Below are positions 33,229 through 42,016 of a stretch of 64,000 nt of DNA, one piece after another. The number at the start of each line of letters is the position of its first letter. Within the stretch, counting starts at the first letter, position 1. Made by a program: the position numbers and the translations under genes. The notes under the pieces are model-generated. The model was given only the letters and a program-made list of their open reading frames with translations. It was not told where the DNA came from and made no database searches. Origin of the DNA: Aggregatilineales bacterium (lineage in GTDB: Bacteria; Chloroflexota; Anaerolineae; Aggregatilineales; Phototrophicaceae); contig JAUQWZ010000034.1 in NCBI GenBank assembly GCA_030834905.1, positions 434,001-498,000 of the forward strand. Reading direction: 5' to 3'.

Positions 33229-35442
33229 ATGAAGCCTATCAGTTTGTTACTTATCCTCGTACTCTTGATACTCGGAACTGGCACGACCATGGCGCAGACC
33301 TGCGCGCCCTGCCCGCTGGACGCCCAGTGCATTTTGCCGGAATGTCCGGTGGTCATTGGCGGCGTGTTCACCAACCCCGACTGGCTCAAGATCGACCATC
33401 ACCGGGTCACGGTGACCGTTGAGGATCAGATCGCCCACACCGAAGTCAGTATGGAATTTGTCAACGAAGGCGAAGGGCTGGCGGAAGGCACATTTGTCTT
33501 CCCGCTGCCGCTGGGCGCTGCCGTTGACCAGCTCATCATGTACATCAACGATCAGCCCATCGAAGCGCGGATACTCGAAGCGGATGAAGCTCGCCAGATT
33601 TACGACGCCATCGTGCGCCAGTACCGCGACCCCGCCCTGCTCGAATACGTCGGCACGCAGGCGGTGCAGGCAAACGTCTTCCCAATCCCGCCGGGTGAGA
33701 AGCGCCGCATCGAGCTTTCCTATACGCAGGTGCTGGAAGTCGATAACGGACTCATTCACTATAACTACCCGCTGGACGTTACCCGCCTGACCTCGCGCCG
33801 CCCCATCGAAGAGATGAGCATCAGCGTGCGGGTCAATGGCAACGATCCGGTCAGCACAATTTATTCCCCCAGCCACAACGTCGGCATCAGCCGCAGTGAA
33901 GACGACACTAGTTTCAGCGTCGGCTTCGAGCAGAATTTCTTCGTGCCCGATCAGGATTTCAGCCTCTACTGGGGCATCGACAGCGACAACATCAATGTCA
34001 ATCTGCTGAGCTACCGCGAGAGCGCGGGCGAGGATGGCTTCTTTATGCTGCTGGTGCAGCCGCCGCTGGAACTACCCGCCGACCAGATTCAGGCGCGCGA
34101 CATCATCATCGTCCTCGATCAGTCCGGCAGCATGGACGGCGCAAAATGGGACCAGGCGCAGGACGCGGCAACCTACGTGCTGGAGAACCTGAACCCGCGC
34201 GACCGTTTCAACGTGATCCTGTTCAGCACCGGCTGGCGCGTCTTCAGCGACCGGCTGGAATCGCCCGATGCCGCTGCTGAAGCCGTGGACTGGATCGACG
34301 GCATGTTCCCCGAAGGCGGCACCGATATCAACGGCGCACTGCTGACCGCGCTGGACATGACCGACGCCGAGCGTCCCACGACCATTCTGTTCCTGACCGA
34401 CGGCTTGCCGACCGAAGGCGAGTCCGATCCGGAAGCCATCCTCGAAAACCTGACCGATGCCGCCCGTTCCAACGTCCGCATCTTCGCCTTTGGCGTGGGT
34501 GACGACGTGGATACCTTCCTGCTCGACTCGATCACTCGCGATCTGCGCGGTGTATCGTCCTACGTTCGCCCAGGCGAGCGCGTGGACGAAGAAGTGCAAA
34601 GCCTGTACAACAAGATCGGCGCGCCGGTGCTCACCGACGTAGAACTGACGGTTGACGGCGTGCGAGTCGAATCGCTTTACCCGCAGGTACCGCTGCCGGA
34701 TCTGTTCGCGGGCACGCAGTTAACTATTGTCGGGCGCTATCGCGACTCGGCGGACAATGTCACCGTTCGCCTCACGGGAACGGTCGATGGCGAGCAGCAG
34801 ACCTTCATTTACGACGGGCTGAACTTCCGGTCGCGCTCCGGCGGCGAGCCGTTCATCGCCCGGCTGTGGGCAACCCGGCGCATCGGCGAGCTGCTCAACG
34901 CCATCCGTCTTTCAGGTGAGAATCAGGAACTGATCGACAGCATCGTCAGCCTGAGCGTGCGCTACGGCATCATCACGCCTTACACCAGCTTCCTAATCGA
35001 AGAGGATGACATCCTCTCGCAGACCGGACGCGATCAGGTCGCCGCGCAGTTCGCCGAAGAAGCGCAGGGTTTGCGCTCCAATTCGTCCGGCGCTGCCGCG
35101 GTCGGCGCGGCGGATGCTTTCGCGGACATGGCAGCAGCAGAAGCCCCCGCCGCCCCGATGCCACAACCGACCATGTCGGCTGGTGGTGGCGAGTTCGAGG
35201 CTGGAGTTTCGGGACAGAACGCGATCCGCACCGTCGGCGATAAGACCTTCATCCAGCAGAACGGTGTCTGGACGGATACAACCTTCGACCCCGACACGAT
35301 GGAAACGCAGCAGGTGGTTTTCCTGAGCGACGACTACTTCGCCCTGCTGGACAGCATCCCCGCGCTCGGCGAATATTTCGCCCTCGGCGAGCAGGTCATC
35401 GTGGTGATAGACGGCGCGGCGTATGAGGTGGTGGTGGCGTAA
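33229..35442 (+). CDS. VIT and VWA domain surface protein (inter-alpha-trypsin inhibitor type)
   Basis: 737 residues with signal peptide (SLLLILVLLILGTGTTMAQ) and four cysteines right after it (C25, C28, C34, C39). A VIT domain follows (about 45-180, with FVFPLPLGAAVDQL and GEKRRIELSYTQVL), then a VWA domain (about 290-470) with MIDAS DQSGSM (297-302). The C-terminal region contains RLWATRRIGELL and YGIITPYTSFLIEE, seen in most bacterial VIT-VWA proteins. Start 33229 follows GGAG and is the only in-frame start that leaves the signal peptide at the N-terminus. The protein should be exported; no transmembrane anchor is seen at the end. Function unknown. Confidence 0.92.
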   Translation: MKPISLLLILVLLILGTGTTMAQTCAPCPLDAQCILPECPVVIGGVFTNPDWLKIDHHRVTVTVEDQIAHTEVSMEFVNEGEGLAEGTFVFPLPLGAAVDQLIMYINDQPIEARILEADEARQIYDAIVRQYRDPALLEYVGTQAVQANVFPIPPGEKRRIELSYTQVLEVDNGLIHYNYPLDVTRLTSRRPIEEMSISVRVNGNDPVSTIYSPSHNVGISRSEDDTSFSVGFEQNFFVPDQDFSLYWGIDSDNINVNLLSYRESAGEDGFFMLLVQPPLELPADQIQARDIIIVLDQSGSMDGAKWDQAQDAATYVLENLNPRDRFNVILFSTGWRVFSDRLESPDAAAEAVDWIDGMFPEGGTDINGALLTALDMTDAERPTTILFLTDGLPTEGESDPEAILENLTDAARSNVRIFAFGVGDDVDTFLLDSITRDLRGVSSYVRPGERVDEEVQSLYNKIGAPVLTDVELTVDGVRVESLYPQVPLPDLFAGTQLTIVGRYRDSADNVTVRLTGTVDGEQQTFIYDGLNFRSRSGGEPFIARLWATRRIGELLNAIRLSGENQELIDSIVSLSVRYGIITPYTSFLIEEDDILSQTGRDQVAAQFAEEAQGLRSNSSGAAAVGAADAFADMAAAEAPAAPMPQPTMSAGGGEFEAGVSGQNAIRTVGDKTFIQQNGVWTDTTFDPDTMETQQVVFLSDDYFALLDSIPALGEYFALGEQVIVVIDGAAYEVVVA

Positions 35443-35452
35443 ACATAAGGGC

Positions 35453-35483
35453 TGAACCACCAGGACACAAAGGTCACCAGGAG
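35453..35483. repeat. GAACCACCAGGACACAAAGG repeat, half element
   Basis: A single arm of the element found complete and inverted at 61566-61655. It sits ten bases after the stop of the VIT-VWA gene, followed by GTCACCAGGAG. Confidence 0.6.
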
Positions 35484-35489
35484 CTAACC

Positions 35490-35514
35490 GTAGGGGCGCA
35501 GCATGGCTGCGCCC
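35490..35514. repeat. GTAGGGGCGCAGC/GCTGCGCCC hairpin
   Basis: GGGCGCAGC and GCTGCGCCC arms flank ATG. Another member of this family follows 20 bases later, and a third lies in the glycosyltransferase coding region at 60491. Confidence 0.7.
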
Positions 35515-35534
35515 TGATCTTCGACCTATAGGTT

Positions 35535-35562
35535 GTAGGGGCGACTCGTGAGTCGCCCCTAC
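35535..35562. repeat. GTAGGGGCGACT/AGTCGCCCCTAC hairpin overlapping a stop codon
   Basis: Perfect 12-base arms with loop CGTG. The TAG of the arm at 35559-35561 is the stop codon of the minus-strand Zn-PLC-like gene. Confidence 0.8.
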
Positions 35563-36332
35563 GTCTTACCGTCATTATGAACCGCCGCGTCCGCCTCCTC
35601 AACATACTGCCCCATCTGCTCAACGCCGTAAGCGTACATCTTCGCTTCAATGTCGGCGAGCAGCGTGTGGGGAATGTGCGCCCAGAGGTCAGCATCCATT
35701 TGTTCAGACGAATCGAGGATAGCGCGAAGCTGCCGCGGCGATTGGTTAATGCGCCCGCCGAAGATTTCCAGAGTTTCGCTGCTGCCGCCGGGTTTTATCT
35801 GACGGTAAATCACCTCGCCCCAGGCGGCAACCGCTTCATCGCTCAGGAATGGCAGCCAGTGAAGCGGCTGGGCAGCGTGAAGCTCGCCCGCCATACCAGA
35901 CGGCAGCCGTGACTGATCGCGCTCATCCATCGAAATCAGCAGGATGTGCAGCATCAGCCAGCGCTGTGAACGCGATGCCCACTCGCGTTCGACAAAATGC
36001 GGGCGCAGCATATCCACCGACCAGACCTCATCCATGGAAAGGTGGGCGGCATAACCGGCGACAAAGGCAAGCTGCGCCCGGCTGTAGGGCTGCTTCAGCG
36101 TCGGGTTGCAGGTCAGCATCACCACCCAGGGATGGGCTTCTATCGGGCGGTCATACGAGTAGAAGTGCGTGTCTTCGCGCTTCAATCCCGCCAGCGTGTG
36201 TCCATCGGCGGCAACGCTGCCGAGCAGGAAGGCGCTCCATTCCGATTCGACCAGCGCCCGCAGTGACGGGGATAGCTGACTGTCTTCCCGCAGGCGCTTG
36301 GCGAAGGCGAGATGTGTAAATGGCGTTGGCAT
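35559..36332 (-). CDS. Zinc-dependent phospholipase C-like protein
   Basis: 257 residues. The start MPTPFTHLAFA, the DGH near 43-45, HFYSYD near 56 and the helix FVAGYAAHLSMDEVW (90-104) follow the pattern of the Zn-dependent phospholipase C/S1-P1 nuclease superfamily. There His and Asp residues bind three zinc ions, although individual ligands here are only approximate. There is no signal peptide, unlike true secreted phospholipases, so the substrate could be different. It starts six bases after the esterase gene and is co-transcribed with it. Its stop codon lies within a palindromic repeat. Confidence 0.75.
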   Translation of the reverse strand: MPTPFTHLAFAKRLREDSQLSPSLRALVESEWSAFLLGSVAADGHTLAGLKREDTHFYSYDRPIEAHPWVVMLTCNPTLKQPYSRAQLAFVAGYAAHLSMDEVWSVDMLRPHFVEREWASRSQRWLMLHILLISMDERDQSRLPSGMAGELHAAQPLHWLPFLSDEAVAAWGEVIYRQIKPGGSSETLEIFGGRINQSPRQLRAILDSSEQMDADLWAHIPHTLLADIEAKMYAYGVEQMGQYVEEADAAVHNDGKT

Positions 36333-36338
36333 CGCTGC

Positions 36339-37334
36339 TTATGGGCTGGGTTCAAGACAGCTTGGCAGTTCAGCCGTCCGGCGCGTCCAGTTTTCGCCAT
36401 AGAAGGACAGGTATTCCGCCACGTGCGACGCCCAGTACTCGTCGTTGTGGTCGCCGGTCGGGTGAATCAGGTAGGTGTGCGGAATCCCGCGCGAGCTTAA
36501 GCGGCTGGAGAACAATTCCAGGTTGGTACCCGCCGGATCGCTGGCGGCATTATCCAGATACATCCGCAGATTCGCCCGATTCAGGAACGAGGCGTTCAGC
36601 GCCAGTTCCAGCGGATTCGACGTTGGCGGGGCGTTGTCTTCGTAGAAGGACGCGCTGTGCCCGCCGACGATGCCGAACACATCAGGATGGCGCAGGGCGA
36701 TGCTGTATGCCCAGAAGCCGCCGCGCGAAATGCCGCCGATGGCGCGGTGCTCGCGGTCATTCCAGGTGCAGAAATCGCGCTCAATCGCCGGAACGAGTTC
36801 GTCCATGATGTGCGTTTCATAAGATGCGTCGGGCGGGAACGAGTTCTCAGGACCGATTCTGCCCATGTAGGGCATCACGATGATCATCGGTCCCAGCACG
36901 CCAAGCCGCATCCCCTGCTCCAGCGCCTCGTCTACGCCGAGTTCATCCCATTGAAGCTCGGTTTCCTGCAAGCCATGCAGCAGGATGATATAGGGATAGC
37001 GTTTCTGCGTTTGCAGATAACACGGCGGGATATAGACGCGGTAGCGCAGGTTCTCGCCCGCTACCTGACTGCGGAAGTCGTCGAACGGCAGAATTTGTCC
37101 GGTGTCTTCGCCACAGGGAATATCGGTTGGGGTGGGCGTAAATTCCGGCGTATCGGTCGGAACGGGCGTACTGGTGGGCACCGGCGTCGGCGACGCCAGC
37201 GGTGTTGGCGAAGCTTCCGACGTGACGATGATCGTCTGCGGCGTCAGCGTTGGGATCGGCGCTAGTGGGTCACATGCCATGAGGAAGGCGACCGGCAGCA
37301 GCAGCGTGAGGAGGAGTCGTTGGGTTGGTTTCAT
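36339..37334 (-). CDS. Esterase-type alpha/beta hydrolase lipoprotein
   Basis: 331 residues: lipoprotein signal ending FLMAC (C21), a Thr/Pro linker (about 28-72) and an esterase D/enterochelin-esterase-like hydrolase domain. The nucleophile is S203 in GGISRGG; LLHGLQE supplies the oxyanion region and HPTGDHNDEYW near the end the catalytic His. It should sit on the outer face of the membrane and cleave esters of unknown type. The ATG at 37334 lies only seven bases after a TATAAT, without a ribosome site, suggesting a leaderless message. First gene of a two-gene operon with the Zn-PLC-like protein. Confidence 0.88.
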   Translation of the reverse strand: MKPTQRLLLTLLLPVAFLMACDPLAPIPTLTPQTIIVTSEASPTPLASPTPVPTSTPVPTDTPEFTPTPTDIPCGEDTGQILPFDDFRSQVAGENLRYRVYIPPCYLQTQKRYPYIILLHGLQETELQWDELGVDEALEQGMRLGVLGPMIIVMPYMGRIGPENSFPPDASYETHIMDELVPAIERDFCTWNDREHRAIGGISRGGFWAYSIALRHPDVFGIVGGHSASFYEDNAPPTSNPLELALNASFLNRANLRMYLDNAASDPAGTNLELFSSRLSSRGIPHTYLIHPTGDHNDEYWASHVAEYLSFYGENWTRRTAELPSCLEPSP

Positions 37335-37341
37335 GTGCGTT

Positions 37342-37347
37342 ATTATA
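37342..37347 (-). promoter_or_regulatory. -10 box giving a probably leaderless esterase mRNA
   Basis: TATAAT on the minus strand ends seven bases before the ATG at 37334, so transcription should begin at or next to the A of the start codon. No convincing -35 box is seen. Confidence 0.4.
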
Positions 37348-37417
37348 GCCGTGAAAGCGTAATACAGGTAAAAAGAAGCCGTCCCAAATTCTGCCAAATC
37401 AGGAGGCAATCGTACAA

Positions 37418-38077
37418 GTGACCGTTCCAGCAACCATTCGCGCCTTCATCTTTGATCTTGATGGCGTCATCACCGATACCGCCGAGCTTCAGTATCGCTC
37501 GTGGCAGCGTCTGGCAGACGAAGAAGGGCTGCCCTTCACGCGGCAGGACAATGAGGCGCTTCGCAGCGTGCCGCGCCGCGAAAGCCTGCGCCGCCTGCTC
37601 AAAGGCAAGGTGGTGGATGAAGACACCGCCCAGGCGTGGATGAAGCGGAAAAATGACTATTATCTCGCCCTGCTGGACAGCGACCCGCCGGAGATGCTGC
37701 CGGGAATCGGCGAACTACTGGCTGAAGCCAGCGCCGCCGGTATTAAACGCGCCGTCGCTTCCGCCAGCCGCAACGCCTTCATCGTGCTGCAAAAGCTCAA
37801 CGCGCTGGACATGTTTGACGTGATCGCCGACGCCAGCAGCGTCGTCCACAGCAAGCCCGCGCCCGACCTGCTGCTGTGGACGGCGGGGCGGCTGAATGTT
37901 TCGCCGCAGAGTGCCGTCGTCTTTGAAGACGCCGAAGCGGGCGTTCAGGCGGCGCTGGTTGGCGGCTTCCGGGTGATCGGCATTGGGAATGCTGGCGTTG
38001 ATCAAGCACATATCGTGCTGCCCAACACCGAAGGGTTGCGCCTGGAGGCGCTGCTGGAGCGCCTGAACCGCCTGTGA
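37418..38077 (+). CDS. pgmB: Beta-phosphoglucomutase, HAD superfamily
   Basis: 219 residues. FDLDGVITDTAELQYRSWQ (12-30) has nucleophile D13 and general acid/base D15, then the beta-PGM cap with LRSVPRRESLRRLLKG. SASRNAF, HSKPAPD and FEDAEAGVQAA are the other HAD motifs. It converts beta-glucose-1-phosphate to glucose-6-phosphate in maltose or trehalose breakdown. GTG start, 11 bases after AGGAGG. It is divergent from the esterase and not in an operon, but it fits with the alpha-glucan-type enzymes at the start of the window. Confidence 0.93.
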   Translation: MTVPATIRAFIFDLDGVITDTAELQYRSWQRLADEEGLPFTRQDNEALRSVPRRESLRRLLKGKVVDEDTAQAWMKRKNDYYLALLDSDPPEMLPGIGELLAEASAAGIKRAVASASRNAFIVLQKLNALDMFDVIADASSVVHSKPAPDLLLWTAGRLNVSPQSAVVFEDAEAGVQAALVGGFRVIGIGNAGVDQAHIVLPNTEGLRLEALLERLNRL

Positions 38078-38125
38078 TGCGGGCGCTATCGGGATGAATT
38101 TCCCCTGCGGCGGACAAAAAGACCC

Positions 38126-38153
38126 TTGCACGCTCTCAAATTCTGGCTATAAT
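38126..38153 (+). promoter_or_regulatory. Promoter of tRNA-Gly
   Basis: TTGCAC (38126-38131) and TATAAT (38148-38153), 16 bases apart; the tRNA begins 11 bases later. Confidence 0.8.
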
Positions 38154-38164
38154 GTGAGTAAGTT

Positions 38165-38239
<75 letters not shown>

Positions 38240-38275
38240 AAAAGCGACCTCAGAATTCTGGGGTCGCTTTTGTTT
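38240..38275 (+). terminator. Terminator of tRNA-Gly
   Basis: AAAAGCGACC (38240-38249) pairs with GGTCGCTTTT (38262-38271). The inner part AGAATTCT is also self-complementary. The stem sequence is the same as that of the tRNA-Val terminator. Confidence 0.85.
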
Positions 38276-38283
38276 CAGCAAAA

Positions 38284-38334
38284 GGTCGAAAGTTCAAAGT
38301 CAAAAGTCTGTTTCCTTTCCACTTTCAACTTCTC
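38284..38334. repeat. Dispersed hairpin repeat, AAAGTTGAAAGT type (copy 3)
   Basis: GAAAGTTCAAAGTCAAAAGT and CCACTTTCAACTTC are mirror-paired AU-rich arms, lying directly after the stop of the minus-strand FKBP gene. Copies 1 and 2 (10262, 29812) have the same position relative to their minus-strand genes. Confidence 0.7.
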
Positions 38335-38335
38335 A

Positions 38336-38719
38336 CTACGCATATACCTTCAACAGCTCGACTTCAAAGATCAGCGTCGAATACGGCGGGATGACGCCGG
38401 GGATACCCTCCGGTCCATACGCCAGCTCAAACGGGATGTAAAACTCATATTTCGCGCCGGGCGACATCAACTGCACGCCTTCCGACCAACCGGGGATGAC
38501 CTGATTGAGCAGGAACGAAATCGACTCGCCGCGATCATAGGAACTGTCAAAAACCGTTCCATCAATCAGGCTGCCCTTATAGTGGACTTCAACTTCGCCC
38601 TGTACCGCCGGCTTGCTGCCTTCGCCCGCGTTCAGCACCTTGTACTGTAACCCGCTGGCGGTCGTCACCACGTCCGGCTTTTTTCCGTTCTCTGCCAGAA
38701 AACTCCGTCCTGCATCCAT
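38336..38719 (-). CDS. FKBP-type peptidyl-prolyl isomerase
   Basis: 127 residues: a short N-terminal helix and one FKBP domain, with VEVHYKGSLIDGTVFDSSYDRGE, VIPGWSEGVQLM, YEFYIPFELAYG and LIFEVELLKV. The active-site aromatic/acid set (Y, F, D, W) is intact. It catalyses cis-trans isomerisation of Xaa-Pro bonds to assist folding. There is no signal peptide, although the layout resembles FkpA/Mip, so it is likely cytoplasmic. The start has AAAGG eight bases upstream. Confidence 0.95.
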   Translation of the reverse strand: MDAGRSFLAENGKKPDVVTTASGLQYKVLNAGEGSKPAVQGEVEVHYKGSLIDGTVFDSSYDRGESISFLLNQVIPGWSEGVQLMSPGAKYEFYIPFELAYGPEGIPGVIPPYSTLIFEVELLKVYA

Positions 38720-38850
38720 GCCTCGTACCTTTGATAACCTGTCAATGAACTGACTCTACACGAACTGCCGCCAACTGAGAAGGGACGGCGATTCTTCCCC
38801 TGAGTTATCCCAAAATCCAAACTGGACTTTCAATTTTCTGCGACTGTGTA

Positions 38851-38869
38851 TATAATTACATTTGTAATT
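38851..38869 (+). promoter_or_regulatory. -10 box overlapped by a small palindrome, upstream of the SH3b gene
   Basis: TATAAT (38851-38856) overlaps AATTACA-TT-TGTAATT (38854-38869), a perfect seven-base inverted repeat around the expected transcription start, 20 bases before the ATG. TTTCAA 17 bases upstream is a weak -35. It could be an operator. Confidence 0.45.
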
Positions 38870-38888
38870 TAGCTGTTCAGGAGGTTAC

Positions 38889-39947
38889 ATGTTTAACAAG
38901 AGAACACTCTGGGTTTGCCTCATCACACTTTTCGCGACAGCCCTTCTGCTTGCGCCCGTCAGCGCGCAGGTAGTGAACCCCGAATGGCGGGGTGATTACT
39001 TTGCCAACGCCACCCTCAGCGGAGAGCCGGTGGTGTCGCGCAGCGATGCCAACATCGCCTTTGATTGGGGTACCGGTTCGCCGGTCGATGGCGTTCCAGC
39101 AGATGATTTCTCCGTCCGCTGGGGAACAGACGTAGCGCTGACAGTAGGCACTTACCGATTCACGGTGCAGGCGGATGATGACATCCGGGTGATATTCGAC
39201 TATCAGGACACGCCGCTGATCGATACTTTCGGTCAGGGACAGGCGGGGCAGAGCATCACGGCGGAATTCACGGTTGCCACTGAGGATACCTATCATATTC
39301 AGGTGGACTACCGCGAGATTACCGACAACGCCTATGCCAACGTCTCGCTGGAAAATCTCTCCGGCACCTATGTATTCCAGTCGCCGGAACTTCCCGAAGC
39401 TGACGTGACCGCCACTATCCTCGCCGGACGGCTGAACGTGCGCAACGCGCCAAGCGTCCGAACAGGCGAGATCATGACGGTGGTACTGCGCGACGAAGTC
39501 TACGCGGTGATCGCGACGAACGAGGCGAACTCGTGGTATCTGATCGACACCGGCGAACTTAGCGGTTGGGTATCCGGCGGTTGGGTGACGATATCGCCGA
39601 CGGGCGCGGAAGTTCCCGTCGAGAGCGCAGAGGCACCGGAAGCCACTGCCCAAGCCCCGACGTTCACCAGCGAGTTTGTGGTCACAGCAGCGCCGTTCGC
39701 TGTGAATATCCGCAGCGGCGCGGGCATCGATAACGAGCGACTGGGTCGTCTGCCAGCGGGCGAAAGCGCCGAGGCAATCGGACGCACCGAGGACAACAGT
39801 TGGTGGCAGATTAACTACAATGACATCACCGGCTGGGTATCGGCTGAATTCGCTCTGATGGCGGAAGGCGTGGACGTCAGCGCCCTGCCGGTGACGGCAG
39901 AAGCACCCGCTGCTGAGGTGACACCCGAAGCCACCGAATCCGCCTGA
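38889..39947 (+). CDS. Secreted PA14-like and double SH3b domain protein
   Basis: 352 residues. After the signal peptide (ITLFATALLLAPVSAQ) comes a PA14-like carbohydrate-binding beta-barrel (about 30-165) with VRWGTDVALTVGTYRFTV and ADDDIRVIFD. Two bacterial SH3 domains follow (about 178-238 and 258-320), each with a L/VNIRSG or LNVRNAP opening and a GWVS end. SH3b domains often bind cell-wall peptides. The tail is Ala/Glu/Pro-rich without an anchor. ATG after GGAGG. It has its own -10 box with a palindrome and a strong terminator, so it is a single-gene unit. It is probably associated with the cell wall. Confidence 0.88.
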   Translation: MFNKRTLWVCLITLFATALLLAPVSAQVVNPEWRGDYFANATLSGEPVVSRSDANIAFDWGTGSPVDGVPADDFSVRWGTDVALTVGTYRFTVQADDDIRVIFDYQDTPLIDTFGQGQAGQSITAEFTVATEDTYHIQVDYREITDNAYANVSLENLSGTYVFQSPELPEADVTATILAGRLNVRNAPSVRTGEIMTVVLRDEVYAVIATNEANSWYLIDTGELSGWVSGGWVTISPTGAEVPVESAEAPEATAQAPTFTSEFVVTAAPFAVNIRSGAGIDNERLGRLPAGESAEAIGRTEDNSWWQINYNDITGWVSAEFALMAEGVDVSALPVTAEAPAAEVTPEATESA

Positions 39948-40003
39948 ACGGCGGGCTAACACACCATTTCCGGCTGCCAGCGATCAGCGCTAGCGCCGGA
40001 GCT

Positions 40004-40040
40004 AACAGGGGCAAGGTTCATCCTTGCCTCTGTTGTTTGT
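40004..40040 (+). terminator. Terminator of the SH3b gene
   Basis: AACAGGGGCAAGG (40004-40016) and CCTTGCCTCTGTT (40022-40034) form a 13-base stem with one wobble and a five-base loop, followed by a T-rich tract (GTTTGT). Confidence 0.85.
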
Positions 40041-40165
40041 CAGCATCCGGCAGCATGGATAAATCCGGTCGCTGTCACTCCGGGAGATATCTGGTTTTTG
40101 CCACTGATAACTGTAAATTGTTTGTAAACTTTGCTGCCAGCGACTGTTTCCGCCGCGAGCCGCAG

Positions 40166-40194
40166 TTCCACCTGCCAGATGTCCGCGCTATAAT
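40166..40194 (+). promoter_or_regulatory. Promoter of the Gld-type ABC operon
   Basis: TTCCAC (40166-40171) and TATAAT (40189-40194) are 17 bases apart, about 50 bases before the ABC ATPase start. Confidence 0.5.
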
Positions 40195-40246
40195 GCTTCC
40201 TTCGGTTTGGAAAACCTCTGCGCAATTGCTATCGAGGGGATGGCAG

Positions 40247-41209
40247 ATGATAGAAGTAGAAAACCTCACTAAACGCTATGGCGAGGTCTACGCCGTCAAA
40301 GGCATTTCGTTCATCGCGCGTCCGGGGCAGGTCACCGGCTTTTTGGGACCCAACGGCGCGGGAAAAACGACGACCATGCGTATGCTCACCGGCTTCACGC
40401 CGCCCACATCCGGTGAGGCGTGTGTCGCCGGTTTCGACGTTTTTAAGAAGAGTATGGAAGTCCGGCGGCGCGTCGGTTATCTGCCGGAAAACGTGCCGCT
40501 GTACCGCGATATGAGCGCCCGCGGCTACCTGATGTATATCGGCGAAATTCGCGGCTTGAAAGACCGCCGTGACCTCGCCGAGGAAGCGCTGGAACGGGTG
40601 GGATTGAGCCACCGCGCTGACAGCCGCATCCGCACGCTCTCCAAGGGTATGCGCCAGCGCGTCGGTCTGGCGTCGGCGCTGCTCCATAATCCCGAAGTGT
40701 TGATACTGGACGAACCGACCATTGGGCTTGACCCGATTCAGGTGTTGGAACTGCGCGATCTCGTCCGCGAATTAGGACGCAGCCACACGGTGCTGTTCAG
40801 CACTCATATCCTGTCTGAAGCCGAGCAGGTCTGCGACAACGTCGTCATCATCAATCAGGGGCTAATCGTCGCTCAGGGGTCGCCGGGCGAGCTTCGCGGG
40901 CAGCTTGAGCGCGGCGGTCGCGTGCTGGTGCGCCTTGATGTGACGCCGGAACAGGCGCTGCCGACCATCCTCGACGTTCCCGGCGTCGCCACCGCCCAGA
41001 TCGCGATGGACGGCATCGTCGCCACGCCAACCGATCCGCAGACCGACCCGCGCCCCGAAATCGCGCGCGTGGTCGTCAGCCGCGGCTGGAACCTGATGGA
41101 ACTGCGCCCGCTGGCGGTCAATCTTGAAGAAATCTTCCTTGAGCTGACTCGTCACGAAGACCGCGAGCCCACACCGGCTGAAGAAGCCGTCGAGGAGGTG
41201 GAAGCATGA
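40247..41209 (+). CDS. ABC transporter ATP-binding protein, GldA-like
   Basis: 320 residues. Walker A GPNGAGKTT (34-42), signature LSKGMRQRVGLA, Walker B VLILDEPTIGLDP and the H-loop STHILSEAEQ are all present, with a C-terminal domain typical of ABC-2 exporters. It powers the membrane protein encoded next, whose start overlaps its stop (ATGA). With the two following genes it matches the GldA-GldF-GldG arrangement. In Bacteroidota that set supports gliding, but in other phyla its role is undefined. ATG 40247 follows GAGGGGA; longer upstream reading lacks homology. Confidence 0.95.
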   Translation: MIEVENLTKRYGEVYAVKGISFIARPGQVTGFLGPNGAGKTTTMRMLTGFTPPTSGEACVAGFDVFKKSMEVRRRVGYLPENVPLYRDMSARGYLMYIGEIRGLKDRRDLAEEALERVGLSHRADSRIRTLSKGMRQRVGLASALLHNPEVLILDEPTIGLDPIQVLELRDLVRELGRSHTVLFSTHILSEAEQVCDNVVIINQGLIVAQGSPGELRGQLERGGRVLVRLDVTPEQALPTILDVPGVATAQIAMDGIVATPTDPQTDPRPEIARVVVSRGWNLMELRPLAVNLEEIFLELTRHEDREPTPAEEAVEEVEA

Positions 41210-42012
41210 CCGACCACACGATGAACCACGCCGGGGAACGCTCAGGAAGCTTCCAGACCGATGTGAAAACCGGCACGGCAGTGCCATTCTGGGCAGTATT
41301 CAAGCGCGAATTTGGGCTGTACTTTCGCTCGCCGATTGCCTACGCCATCGCCTTCGCGATGCTGTTCTTCATCAGCCTGCTGTTTAACGCCTATATCGGT
41401 CAGGGCAACGGGCAGTTTCCGGCAGATTCGACCTATGCGCCAGGCTTGCTGACCTTCCTCACCTTCCTGATCGCGCCGCTGCTCACCATGCGCCTGCTTT
41501 CGGAAGAAACGCGCGAAGGCACGCTGGAAGTCATGATGACCCTGCCAATGGGCGATTTTCAGTTCGTGCTGGGCAAGTTTCTGGCAGCCTGGGCATATTA
41601 CACCGTCCTGCTGGCGTTAACCCTCGTCTATCACCTGATTCTGCTGAGCATCGGCACGCCCGACCTCGGGGCGGCGTTTGGCGCTTATCTCGGCGCGTGG
41701 CTGTATGGCGGCGCGGTGCTGGCGGTGACGATGATCTGGTCGGCAGTGACCGAAGATCAGATCGTAGCAGCCTTCCTCGGCGCGGCGACGGTGCTGGTGC
41801 TGTATCTGGCGGACGCGGCTTCAAGCTGGCTGTCAGCCAGTTCGCCGGGACTGGCGGAATTTGTGCGCGAACTGGGCTTGACGGCGCATTACGACGCCAC
41901 TCTGGCGCGCGGCATCATCCGCCCGGAAGACATCCTCTATTTTGTATTCCTGATCATCGGTGCGTTGTTCATAACGACTCGTATCGTGGAAACCCGGCGA
42001 TGGAGAGCGTGA
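41206..42012 (+). CDS. ABC-2 type permease, GldF-like
   Basis: 268 residues with a cytoplasmic start and six hydrophobic helices. PFWAVFKREFGLYFRSPIAYA opens the ABC-2 domain, and LLTMRLLSEETREGTLEVMM is the characteristic motif after helix 2. It is the membrane subunit working with the ATPase, with which it overlaps by four bases; the GldG-like gene starts four bases after its stop. An export or envelope function is likely; the substrate is unknown. Confidence 0.93.
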   Translation: MTDHTMNHAGERSGSFQTDVKTGTAVPFWAVFKREFGLYFRSPIAYAIAFAMLFFISLLFNAYIGQGNGQFPADSTYAPGLLTFLTFLIAPLLTMRLLSEETREGTLEVMMTLPMGDFQFVLGKFLAAWAYYTVLLALTLVYHLILLSIGTPDLGAAFGAYLGAWLYGGAVLAVTMIWSAVTEDQIVAAFLGAATVLVLYLADAASSWLSASSPGLAEFVRELGLTAHYDATLARGIIRPEDILYFVFLIIGALFITTRIVETRRWRA

Positions 42013-42016
42013 GATC

